From Rheum nobile (Eukaryota; Streptophyta; Magnoliopsida; Caryophyllales; Polygonaceae), in contig WOAB01000040.1 of NCBI GenBank assembly GCA_027886185.1, positions 1,922,001-1,986,000 of the forward strand: DNA of 64,000 bases. Reading direction: 5' to 3'. Positions 11,901-22,119 of this stretch are shown here, piece after piece. Numbering within the stretch: position 1 is the first letter of the stretch; every line of letters starts with the position of its first letter. Both the position numbers and the translations under genes were made by a program. Below the pieces are notes generated by a model. That model worked only from the letters and a program-made list of their open reading frames with translations, made no database searches and was not told the origin of the DNA.

Positions 11901-12917
11901 ATGGATTCAGGTATGTATGATGTAAATTCCTATCAATTTTCTTCATCCGAGCCTTATACAAGTACTCAGAGGTATGATTTTGAAAATTATAATTTGGGTT
12001 ATGGCCAAAATCCAATGACTTCTAACCTCTTCTGTGAGTCTTGTGGAGCTGAAGATCATGACAAAACTAGTTGTTGCGCTACTCTGGGGGAAATAATCGC
12101 GTGGAACTCACAACCCTCAAATCAGAGTTGGGTGACAACACCACACACATCGCTCCAGGCTAAGAGTCATCCGTCTATACAGGGCAACAAGCTTGATGAC
12201 TTTATTATGAGACATGATAGGGAAGTTGAGAAAATTCTTGCTCTTTTTCCATCTATCATGGACATTCTTAATCCCTTATTAACCCAATTTAATTCACTTT
12301 CAGGTTTGGTGAACTCTCTGAAGACACAAGTAGATGATTTAGCCATAGAAAATCAAAAATTGAAGGATCATATTGTTGAGTTGGTTATCTCGAATTTGCC
12401 TGCAGAGCCACCTAAAGTGCATTATTTTGAGCAATGCACTTCTATTCTGATTGGGGTTAAGAAGAAGTGGGATGAGCCACAGTTTGATAGGAAGGAAATT
12501 ATTCAAAGGACCAAGGAGGACCCGATGCTTGATGAGCTTAAAGTGTTAGAAAGCTCTATCCCGACCTCTAGCACACTTACCTGTTGTATGGTGCAAGAAG
12601 AGCTTGCTAATTCAGAATTAGAGGTTCGGAGTAGACGGAAGAAGAGAAAAAGACGCTCCGCTGGTCATGCTCAAATTGAATTCAAGCAAGGGGATCATGT
12701 GATTCTCTATCATCACAAATCGAGCATGTTTCCGGGAAGTAAGAGTACAAGATGGTCCGGTCCATACTACCTGCACCGAGTTCTTCATAATGATTCTGTT
12801 GAGCTATGGCATAAGAACTCGGGGTACTTCAAGGTTCGAAAGATTCGACTAAGACCTTATATAGAGCCTGATCCGATCAAGTTGGGTACCACCGACCCGC
12901 CTGATCCGAGTACATGA
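11901..12917 (+). CDS. Gag-like / integrase C-terminus fusion protein of the Athila-like element
   Basis: This is the only long open frame of the element: 338 codons, intact, starting 112 bases after the primer-binding site. Residues 1-100 are Ser/Tyr/Gln-rich and include C-E-S-C-G-A-E-D-H-D-K-T-S-C, a CX2CX4HX4C zinc-knuckle pattern. Residues about 110-170 look like a leucine-rich coiled coil. Basic residues RSRRKKRKRR (about 245-255) lead into FKQGDHVILYHH...FPGSKSTRWSGPYYLHRVL and KVRKIRLRPY, the C-terminal tail of Ty3/gypsy integrases. Capsid and all catalytic domains are missing. It may be an RNA- or chromatin-binding protein for a trans-mobilised element, or simply a deletion product that stayed open because the insertion is young. 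Confidence 0.7.
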   Translation: MDSGMYDVNSYQFSSSEPYTSTQRYDFENYNLGYGQNPMTSNLFCESCGAEDHDKTSCCATLGEIIAWNSQPSNQSWVTTPHTSLQAKSHPSIQGNKLDDFIMRHDREVEKILALFPSIMDILNPLLTQFNSLSGLVNSLKTQVDDLAIENQKLKDHIVELVISNLPAEPPKVHYFEQCTSILIGVKKKWDEPQFDRKEIIQRTKEDPMLDELKVLESSIPTSSTLTCCMVQEELANSELEVRSRRKKRKRRSAGHAQIEFKQGDHVILYHHKSSMFPGSKSTRWSGPYYLHRVLHNDSVELWHKNSGYFKVRKIRLRPYIEPDPIKLGTTDPPDPST

Positions 12918-13030
12918 CATTGGTGAAGGTCAAGCTACGACTTTAAACAAGCGCTGGATGGGAGGCAACCCATGAGGTATGTTTTCTTCTTCTTAAAAAA
13001 AAAAAAGGGATGCGGAGACCTTCTGGAAAA

Positions 13031-13182
13031 CTGCACGGTTAAGATTCAACCATGCAAAATGGTGCTTAACCGTGCAGTTCTTTTGTATAAGTCTCTAGAA
13101 ATTTGCACGGTTAGCGTCTGACCATGCATATTTTTGGATGAAGTCTCTGGAATTTGGCACGGTTTGGTGCCAAACCGTGCCA
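13031..13182 (+). repeat. Repeated GCACGGTT palindromes
   Basis: Several inverted repeats share GCACGGTT/AACCGTGC. One is TGCACGGTTAAG...CTTAACCGTGCA at about 13,032-13,078. Another is the perfect 12-bp-arm palindrome GGCACGGTTTGG-TG-CCAAACCGTGCC at 13,156-13,181. They sit between the coding frame and the polypurine tract and could form RNA stem-loops. Pro-rich frames just downstream are probably not coding. Confidence 0.7.
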
Positions 13183-13199
13183 ACATTTTCGTGACCATG

Positions 13200-15552
13200 C
13201 CTCTAAAAAAAACATTCCCTTTCTTTTTTCTTTTCTTTCTTCCTCTGCTGAACCCTATTACCCAGCCCTCTCCCTCGCCACTCTTCCCCGCCACCCCTGT
13301 TCTCCGCGTCGCCGCTGCTCACCACCAACTGAGCCCTACACCAGACCCACACCACCTGTTCGTACCCAGATTTGAACCCACCTCGCACCATGCCCAGATC
13401 CGAGCCGCCGCGAGCCACCATCAAACCCACCACACCTCTGCCTGCTCGCGAGCCACCACACCAACACCGCTTCCCGATACCCAAGCAACTCCTCTCCCTC
13501 TCTCGTCTGAATCCCTCCTCATACCCAGATTTGCTCAGACCACCACCGAACCAAGATCACCTGCTCGCGCACCACCGGCGCGACCCGCTACCCCTCGTGC
13601 CCAGAACCGGATCTCCACCACCGCTATTCTGCCATGTACTGAACCCTTCCAATTTTCAAGTCAATTCCTCACTCTGTTTTCAAAATTCTCTACGAAATTG
13701 ATCCTGTGCTTTTAGATTGATGATGTCATTGGGTCTGCTCTTCAAAGTGAATATTGTGACTTTTATTAGTTGATTAACTAATTGTGGTTGATTAACTAAT
13801 TGTGGTTATAATGATCTGGGCAATCTGATGGGTTGGTGGAGTATAAGGAACATGATATACTGAATTTGTTCTCCATAATATTGTTCTATCATTTCTTTCT
13901 CCATATATTAATATTGTGTTGGTGAAGGTCCTCAATTTGTACTGAGTGTCATGTGTAATGTTTGGGTATTCTGTTTGACAATTTCGTTTTTGAACTGATT
14001 TTTCTGCTCTTTGCTGATAAGTGTATTATTTGTTGGAGCTGGTAGTCTTGTATTTGGGGTTTGTTTTGTCTATGCTGTGTGTACAGTGCTACTGGAAGAT
14101 GGAAGATAGGATGCTGATGAAAATTCTTCTACACTTGTACCAATTTTTGACAACCCTGGAGCATAGAGTGAAGATGCCTGATTTATTTGGTGAGTTTCTT
14201 TTCCTCTTTCTTTTATGTCTACATTGGGGACAATGTAGACTTTAAGCTTGGGGGAGGGATAATTCCATGTGTAGACTCTGTTTGCATTTTAGTGTTAGTT
14301 TTCATATTTTTGTGTGTTTCTTTTTCATTTTCTTGCATGCACTGCATTGCATATTTGCATTTGGATGTTTGATTTGTTCTCCTGTTTCTTCCTTTGTGGG
14401 TCCTTATAGCGGTACATAATTGTGAATCCTCTTAATATGCTTTGGTTGTTAATGTTACAATTGCATTATGAGCATGATATGATTGATCAAACCTTTGACA
14501 ATGACTTGAACATGTGGACTTTGATTAAGATGTGTTAGGACCGATACTCTAGACAAAATGTCATGGTGAGCTTGTTAGCCTTTCTTGGACTACAATTGCA
14601 TAAGTCCTCTAATTTTTCTTGTGTGATCTCTCTTTGTTTGTTATCTCTAGAACTTGCTTCAATACCTCTTCGAGACTGCATATAGGACTAATGTGCATTA
14701 CATTTTGATTGAGACATTATTTTTCATGAGCCTATATTATCCTTGACCATCCTAATATTATTTCCCTCTTCTTGAAGCCCTTTGAGCCTTAAAGCCTATT
14801 CTTTGAAAGCTCCACAAAATCATCCGAGCCTATGCATATATCCTTCCCATCCAGGGGATTGAACTTTTGTTTGCTTAACGTGGAAGTGGACTAAGCTTGG
14901 GGGAGTTGCATAAAATGTTGGGTGATCATTAGAAATTGATTGTAAGGTTTTATATCATTCGGTTCATAAAAGTTTGTTTCCTTCTTCTTCATTCAAAAAA
15001 AAAACTGAAAAAAAAAAGAAAAAAAAAAGAGAAAAAGAATGAAGAAGAAGAAAAGAAGCCCATAAAATAGAATGGTGGATCCTTAGTTTGGGTTGTAGTT
15101 GAGTTATTGTAAAATCATTATATGATTGGTGTTATTTTAGTGAAGTTCTTTTCCCTGGATTTAGCACCACATGGCCAAAGTTTATCCATGCCCTATCAAA
15201 ATACCTTGGCCCCATTACAACCCTATTTATATGTCTCATGATTGTGTTTTGCATTGTCTCTAGCAGTGGAGATCTAGATATTGTTGCAAGCTTATGGTAG
15301 TTAGCATTCATAGTAGAGAATTGAGCGAAACACATATCCTAAACACATGAGTGTGAGTGACTTTATATTTATCTTGGTGAGGTCTAGAGTAGAAGAACTA
15401 ATTTCATCTTGTCATTGATTGAGAAGCATGCTAGGAAGGAAGTTGTCATTTGTTTGGACTTTCATGATCATCCTCACTTGTCTCTTGGATTGCAACAACC
15501 ATTGTATATTTTGCGGACTCATTAGTTATGTACTTGCTTGGGACAAGCAAGG
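13200..15552 (+). other. Long non-coding 3' interior of the Athila-like element
   Basis: About 2.3 kb without a recognisable gene. It holds a C-rich stretch (13,250-13,680), a poly-A-rich tract (about 14,995-15,060), and two extra copies of AAGCTTGGGGGA (about 14,244 and 14,893) that match the true polypurine tract at 15,556. Long gene-free 3' interiors are known from Athila elements, where remnants of an env-like gene may occur. I recognise none here. Confidence 0.6.
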
Positions 15553-15569
15553 TTTAAGCTTGGGGGATT
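15553..15569 (+). other. Polypurine tract of the Athila-like element
   Basis: TTTAAGCTTGGGGGAT directly precedes the 3' LTR and would prime plus-strand DNA synthesis. Confidence 0.8.
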
Positions 15570-16973
15570 TGATAACATCCATTTTGTCCATGTTTTAGGA
15601 GTCTAGTTGCATATTAGTTTAGATCATTTGCATGCATATTTTATATCTTTTATTGTTAAATTTGCATTATTTTGTATTCGGAGTCTACATTCGTATTTTT
15701 ATTGTTTCAGGTATTTTAGGTACAATTTGGAGAAATGTTGTGCAATATTTGGTGGACCGTGCTGATGGCTTTGTTGGGTCGTTGCTGCACGTGAAATTTG
15801 GGCCCGTATGAGAAGCCCGTTTAAATTCTTCCAATGAAGTGGTCCACGTGACTTAAGAGAAATTTGGGCCTAATGATACTGGAATTCACGTGGGCAAGAG
15901 AAGAGGAGGGGGCCCAATATTTGTTTGGAAGGAGGGAGTAGTTACGCAGCTTTAGAGGGGTCGGAGATGAGTTTTAGGTTGGAATTTGAGTAGTTGGAGT
16001 TTTGTTTTGTTTTTAGTTGAACACGGCCGCAATACAGGGGAATGAAATTCAAGAGGGAGTTTGAACCCTAGCTTGATTCGAAGATTGGTATTATCAGTAT
16101 TTTGTCAATTTGGATTATTTTGTTATTGAGATTTAATTTTATCTCCAGTGTTTATTGCATAATCCATATATGTTGATGACTAGTTTAAATCTATTGATGT
16201 CTTCGATCATGCTTGGCTAAATTCCTAGTTCTAAGGTTATGGTGATCCAATCGATGTGTATGTGAATAAAGTTATTATCTTTGCCTGAATTGAAATAGTA
16301 TTTGATTCGTTCCTAGATGCTTTATGCCCATAGTAGCTTAGGCGAATTGGAACTTATTAGGGTTTGAGACCGAGAGGTGAAAACACTAGTAAGTAATCAG
16401 GTAGAGTTTGAGACCGAGAGGTGATAATTTCTACTAGATCCCTAGGAATCGAACCTGAGTGTTATTTATGCGAGAGCAACTTAATTACTCTTGAGGATAC
16501 TAAGTCGTCATAGATGTTCTAGGTTTGAGTTGATTTAACGGAGCGCGAGAGCGGATGTTATCTCAATTTATCTCTAGACTCTAAGTGCGTTAATGGGTTT
16601 GAATGAGATTAGCTCTGCGTGAGAGCGATTGTTAGTTTAGTTCAGACACGTCTATCATCGTCCGAGAGGAGTTAGTGGATTACCTTAGATGATTTACCTT
16701 CAATTACTTGGATTAGATTCAGGCAGAGTTTGATTTTATTTACTGAAGCATTGTTGCGGTGATCCTTAACCTTAGACACATTTATCCCATATATTTTATC
16801 CCTTTTATTTGCTTCTTAGTTTTAGCTTAATTATAGATTTCTATCATATTCCGTATTTTCTGGCCTAGTACACTGGTAGCATTTCAATTAATATTACATT
16901 GGTCTCTGTGGGATCGACACTTGAAAAGCTACAATTGACCCCATACGCTTGTGGGTAGGTTTTAGCCACATCA
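15570..16973 (+). repeat. 3' LTR of the Athila-like element
   Basis: This 1,404-bp LTR follows the polypurine tract and is almost identical to the 5' LTR. Differences include two short deletions near 15,990 and 16,095 and scattered base changes. Confidence 0.9.
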
Positions 16974-18671
16974 AATCCAAATTTTGTGAGGGTTTGGAGT
17001 AAGAACTCCCAGTCAACCCTATCGTATGCTTTCTCCATATCGAGTTTCAATGCCACCCACCCCTCATTTCCTTTCTTAGCTCTGAAGGAGTGGAAAATCT
17101 CATGTGCAATTGTCTTGGATACTTCATTGTTGGGTAAAAGCGCCTTGTAATGGATGTATTAATTTTGGGATAACAGTTTTCAGTCTTTCAGATATTATTT
17201 TAAAGATTGTGTTGCACAGGCTAATTGGTATGTAGTGATTTGTTGAACTAGGGTTGTCACATTTGGGTATAAGGGTTATAAAGGTATGGTTGATTTGTTT
17301 CAGTAGTTTTCCATAGTGGAAAAAGTTTTTCACTGCTTTGATGATGTATGGGCTTATAATTACCCAGTATTTCTTATAGAATCCAAACGGCATATCGTTC
17401 GGGCCTGGTGATTTGTCTTCTTTTATCTCGTAAAGTGCTTTTTCTAATTTCCTCGTTTGTTACAGGTTTGGTGAGATGGTCATTATCCTCTTGGTTCACT
17501 TCTGTTTGAATTACATTCAGAAGTTTTTCGATCTTTCTTTGGTTTATATGTTGTTTTTTTAATCTTTTTTCAAAGTCTTTTTGTATCTCCTTTTTGACAT
17601 TTTCCTGTCCAATGATGAGTGTATCTTTCGTACTTTTGATTTGTTTAATACTTTTCCAGTTCCTTCTTCTTGTGGCTATTCGGTGGAAATACCTGTTGTT
17701 GGTGTCTGTTGAAGATATGTGTTTGTGCTGGGCTCTTTGGCCCCAATACTTTTGTTGGAAGGCTAGGAGGTAGTCTTTTTTCCAAGTTAGATTTTTTTGT
17801 TTTTCCAACTTTGCTTGGTTTAGGTTTGTAAGCATGGTCGCTTGCAGTTTGGTTAGTTCTTCTTCTACCTTCTTTAGTTGTTCAAAGGTATTACCAAATC
17901 GGGTTTTGTTCCACTCTTTTATTTTTGTTTTTAGTAATTGTGTTTTCTTTGTTAGTACATACATGTGTGTACCAATGAAGTTACTTCTCCAAGTTTGTCT
18001 AACTAAGTTTGTTAGGTCCTTTCTTGTGGTCCATATCATTTCAAATTTGAAAGGTTGTGCTATTTTGTTTGTTGAGTTGGAGATGTCCAGTGATATGGGG
18101 CAATGGTCAGAGGAAGTAAAGGCATGGTTATGTGTTATCAGATTTGGATACCATTATAGTATTTGGTCATTGACCAATACTCTGTCTAGTTTTTCTAGTG
18201 TATTGTCTTGTGTATTCCTGGATTTACACCATGTAAACGGGTTTCCCGTTGTTGGGATATCAAGGAAGTTGCAGGTATTTTTGAAGTTGTTAAGACAGTT
18301 AAATCTACTAGGAACTGGGTTTTTTCCTTCATACTTTTCTTGTAGGTTTTGTATCTCATTTAGATCGCCTATGATAATACAGGGTTTGCTTGTTATTGAG
18401 ATGTAGTTCTGGAGATTAGACCAGAACTCTGGCTTGCCCGTCCAGCTGTCGGGGATACTGCGATGTTGTCGAATCCAGGTTTTTTTCATCTTTTTCCGCA
18501 TGGTATTTTATTTGTTTTGGTTTTGACAAGTGCCATCATCTGGATGTTGTTGATTTTACAGAAAGTATCTATGTCAGTCCAGACATTTTTTCTGCCCATA
18601 CCTCTAATGTTCCATAGGCATATCTTCATTGATCACTTTTTAGGGCGGGTAATTAGCTATATTTGTACTGA

Positions 18672-20024
18672 TTATTTGTCTAAGATAAAGTTTCTAATTG
18701 GATGTGGGGTTGATTTGGAATTTGTCCTAGTCTTATGTACTTTGTTCATATTTTTGTTGATGGATGGTATCCGATGTTGCTTAGTATTTGATTTATTCAT
18801 CTGGTTTGAATATGTGTCTAGTCTTGAAATTTTCAAGTATTCCTCTGAATATCTTAGTTTTGAAGATAGGTTGTTATTGCTATTTGTTGCGTCAGACGGC
18901 CCTTTATGGGTAGTGATGGTAGTTGGATTGGCTTTGGTTTTCTGTTGGATTGTGTTGTTATTTGTTTTGCATCCTATTTGGTGTTTGTGTAATTTTCTTT
19001 TTGGATACTTAGTTTGGTGATCAATTTTGGTGTCGGCTGCTTTGGTGTTTTGTATTTTCCTATAATAGTTTGTTATAGGGTAATTAATTGCAAACAGTTT
19101 ACATACTTGATATTGGTAATACAAGAAATTGTAGTACATAAATCTGGATTGTTTCGCTACACTTCTTGGTGTTGTATGCTTGGGTTTGGTGCTCCAGCAT
19201 GTGGTTTCCTTTTGTTGGCTGCCTTCACATGCTGAGTTAAGCCGCTTTTGTGTTGATATGTTCATGTTGTTGATGTAGTTGTTGTACTCTTCTTTAGTTC
19301 GTCTAGGTCGAAGTTTGTTTGTTTGTTGTTGGTCGCTTGGACTGCTTGCTCCTGCAGTTGTAAAGGGCATACAGATAGAATTATACTGTAGGCATATGTA
19401 TAGATAGATAAACTTCAGGTAGCTGGAAGGTATGTACAAGTAATGCGCAATTGTATCCGGATAGTTATAGAGTGGAGCATGGTTAATGCAAGTATATAGA
19501 CTTATCTGAGAATAAAAGTCAAAAACGTTGTTGCATAGGTGGTTTGATCCATTTTTAGTGCCTTTGGTTGGTGTTTTAGTGTTGTTATGAATATTATTCC
19601 ACTTGTTTTCTTTTCCCTTGGTGTTATTGTCGGCCTCTTTGTTTTGGTACCTCAACTTGAGAGAAAGATATCTGGTGCATTTGTTATTCCACTTCCAGTT
19701 GTGGTGGGTTTTATAGTTAGTATTGTCATTGTTTTTGTTTTTTAACCTGAACACCTTATAATAGTAGAAAGGATAATTCATATTAGAAGGATAAGCCATA
19801 AAGGCATTACAATTGATGATGCTAAGTACACTACACTTAGCAAGTTTATGGAAATAAAGAGAAATAGCAACTAATGGTGAGTAACAAAGGTAGTACTGAG
19901 AGTAGACTTTGGAGTAGAGGTTGTTGGTGGTTGGGAGTGGTGGAATATTTTTTCCCTGATTGAGTTGCAAATGGTTGTTAGGCAGGAGATTGCTTGTGCT
20001 CAACTGAATGCAGGCCCTAATCAT
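18672..20024 (-). other. 450-codon open frame in the LINE linker; function unknown
   Basis: An uninterrupted frame runs between ORF1 and ORF2. Its ATG overlaps the ORF1 stop (ATGATTAG) and its stop lies 42 bases before the ORF2 ATG at 18,629. The predicted protein is rich in Asn, Lys, Thr, Tyr and Ser and matches no family I recognise. The minus strand here is A/C-rich and T-poor, so stop codons are rare by composition and the frame may be open by chance. Its exact placement between ORF1 and ORF2 is the only argument for coding. Confidence 0.35.
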
Positions 20025-22119
20025 TTTGGATTTTTGCTTTTTTATGCCCCTTTAGATTTGATGAGGCAGTATCCTCTTCTCCGCAAGTAGTCTTCCTTTT
20101 ACTTGAACCAGAGGTTGACATACCATTGGTGTTGTCATTCATTTCCTCCATTAGGTTCACCATGGAGTTTGTTGTGTGTAGAGAGTGGTAAGAGTTGGGA
20201 GAGTTGCTTTCTGGGATTAAATCAGCAAACTTTCCTTCTGTTTTGAGGAGTTCTAACATTTCCTCTTCAATAAGTACCTCCTCCAGAGACTCCTCGTCAA
20301 GGAGATTATCTTCATCTAGTTGTTGTTCTAGTGTAGAGAGGTCCAGCATTGTTGTCTCCAGCCCTGGTTCAGCACCTGGTAGCTCACTGGTGGAGGGGTC
20401 CTGGTCATCTTTCTGGTTATTGTCATCATTAGGGGCAGATATCAGCTGTTGGACAGTGGTAGGTTTCTCTTCATGATTTTGGGGCAAAATAGGTTTAGGA
20501 ATTATAGCTTTTGGACTGAGAGTCTATGTTTATGGATTAGGTTGGGGTGGTGTAACAACAGCAGCCTCTGGGGGAGGGGAAGAATGCTCATGTGGGGTTT
20601 GGTCTTGCAGAGTGTTTGGATTATGAGAGTTTCTTGAGCTAGAGCTTGAGCTCATAGAGTCAGAGGCATTGGATTTATAGACAATTGTCACCCCACAATT
20701 GCCTCCAAGGTAGGGTTTAATACCCAGGTTAGATATAGAGGATGATGTGGATGCTTTACCCTTGGCATTGGCTTGTGTTTCCCATTTTATGGGGTTGTGT
20801 TTCGCAAAGGGCATGTGTTAAAGATGTGTGTGAGATCCCCACAATTACCACAACCCTTAGGAAAATCCTCGAACCAGACATTGTACTATTTGTAGTTGAA
20901 ATCCTCATCAGGGATGAGAACACTTGTGTTGATTAGGTTTTTGAGAGGAATGTTAACACATATCATGTTAAACCTTGCGCAGTGCTTCCTTTCAGACATG
21001 GGATCAAGTCTGATAAGGGAGCCAAGACCATGGCTCTCTAGGATAATACCCATTGCTTCAGGGTTGATATATTTTGTTTAAGGATGGGCAAAACTAGACC
21101 GGACCGTAAGACCGGACCGGACCGGAAATTTACGGTCCGGTCCACGGTCCGGGGATTTTACGTTTCCGGTCTTACGGTCCGGTCCGGACCGTAATTTTTA
21201 TGATCCGGACCGGTTGGACCGTAAAAATAAAAAAAAAGGTTAAAAATATTTTTAGGGGTAATTTTTACGGTCCGGTCCATAATATTTACAGTCCGGTCCG
21301 GACCGTAACTTTTACGGTCCGGACCGTAACTTTTATGGTCCGGACCGTAATCAACCCCTTTAAAAGCCAAAAAAATTAAAATCCGGTCTTACCGGTCTGG
21401 ACCGTGGACCGGACCGTAAAGGACCGGACCGTAACGGTCTGGTCCGGTCCGCGGTCCATACTTTAAAAAGTTTACGGTCCGCCGGTCCGGATCGGACCGT
21501 AAATGTCCGGACCGGATGCCCATCCTTAATTTTGTTGGTAGTTGAGGAATTCTGAGCAATAAATCAATTGTTTCTAGGGGCTCAAGCAGAGGGTTGAAAT
21601 TGATTTTCCAGGGCTTAAGAACAAGCAACTGGCCAAAGATGTGGTAGGGTCATGCATTCCAGATTTCTTTTTGTCAAGGGGGTTTGAAAATCGGATCTCA
21701 AACCATTGGTTCTTTCGATCCAATATCTCAAATTCACCCTTAACTGATCTTCACTCGCTTCTAAGCTTTGCTCTGGTCTTGGTGAAGTTGATGGGATTGC
21801 CCATGACAAAGCCCATAAGGGAAGAGTTCTTGGTTTTTTCGATGTTCTTTATTACTTTGGACAGCTTGGCTAGATAAATTGTTGGGTCAATCAGCAGTTT
21901 AGCTTTGCCCTTGTCTACTTGTTTTTTACTCTTTTATTGGTGTGTGGGTTTGCTCTCAGTTTTGGTTTCCTAGGAATTGGTAGTAGGTTCTGCTGGTAAG
22001 GAGTTATTGTTGTTAGTGTTGTTCTCAGGGGCTTGGTTGGTGGTGCTAGGAGTGGCCACTTTATGTTCGTTTGGTGTTGAACAGAGAGCTTCAACATAAC
22101 TCTTTTTAGCTTGTTCCAT
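20017..22119 (-). pseudogene. LINE ORF1 (DUF4283 plus zinc knuckle), broken
   Basis: Translation from an ATG at 22,117-22,119 (MEQAKKSYVEALC...) reaches in-frame stops near 21,970 and 21,930. After them a DUF4283-type RNA-binding region is readable (around 21,900-21,540: ...GFVMGNPINF..., LLVLKPWKINFNPL). A hAT MITE interrupts it at 21,079-21,528. It resumes with YINPEAMG and ends in a CX2CX4HX4C knuckle (CGNCGDLTHIFNTC) at 20,811-20,852. A Ser/Pro-rich and then acidic tail follows (20,814-20,017) with two stops near 20,520. In plant L1 elements ORF1 binds element RNA. Confidence 0.8.
21079..21528. mobile_element. hAT-type MITE built of GGTCCG repeats
   Basis: This 450-bp element has terminal inverted repeats TAAGGATGGGCA / TGCCCATCCTTA and a perfect 8-bp target duplication ATTTTGTT (21,071-21,078 and 21,529-21,536). 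An 8-bp duplication and TARGG-TGGGCA ends are typical of hAT elements. The interior is a dense array of GGACCG/CGGTCC motifs in both orientations, with no transposase. It interrupts LINE ORF1 between LPTK and YINPEA. Confidence 0.92.

Larger units (their letters stand above)
10352..16973 (+). mobile_element. Non-autonomous Athila-like Ty3/gypsy retrotransposon, young
   Basis: LTRs of 1,414 and 1,404 bp (TGATAACATCC...GCCACATCA) flank a 3.8-kb interior. The 5-bp target duplication AATCC lies at 10,347-10,351 and 16,974-16,978, inside the LINE reverse transcriptase. Primer-binding site TGGCGCCGTTGTCGGGGA is at 11,772-11,789, of the tRNA-Asp type used by Athila/Tat elements. The polypurine tract is at about 15,553-15,569 (TTTAAGCTTGGGGGAT). 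The only long frame is a 338-codon gag-like/integrase-tail fusion at 11,901-12,917. Protease, RT, RNase H and the integrase core are absent. The LTRs differ by few substitutions and small indels, so insertion was recent. Confidence 0.9.
8050..18629 (-). pseudogene. LINE ORF2 (endonuclease, reverse transcriptase, RNase H), broken
   Basis: ORF2 starts at 18,629 (MKICLWNIRGMGRKN). The endonuclease then stops and shifts frame near 18,500, and its middle appears deleted before IIIGDLNEI (about 18,375). The region before the reverse transcriptase (18,039-17,374) and RT motifs follow (LIPKCDNPSSTNHYIPISLCN, 17,280; LDMEKAYDRVDWEF, 17,040). An Athila-like element interrupts at 16,978-10,347. RT resumes with GLRQGD (about 10,240) and FADD (10,089-10,100), then the RT tail (9,808-9,551), zf-RVT (9,066-8,650) and RNase H (about 8,530-8,130). 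The RNase H keeps its Asp (NSDAS), Glu (LAEA) and Asp (IEGDTL) residues. Confidence 0.85.

Noticed and set aside
13134..13715. 193-codon Pro/His-rich frame in the Athila-like element
   Set aside because: Composition-driven; overlaps other frames equally open in the same C-rich stretch and starts within the palindrome cluster.
18463..19020. 185-codon hydrophobic plus-strand frame resembling a membrane protein
   Set aside because: The T/G-rich strand opposite the LINE linker gives Phe/Leu/Val-rich translations by composition; no family match.
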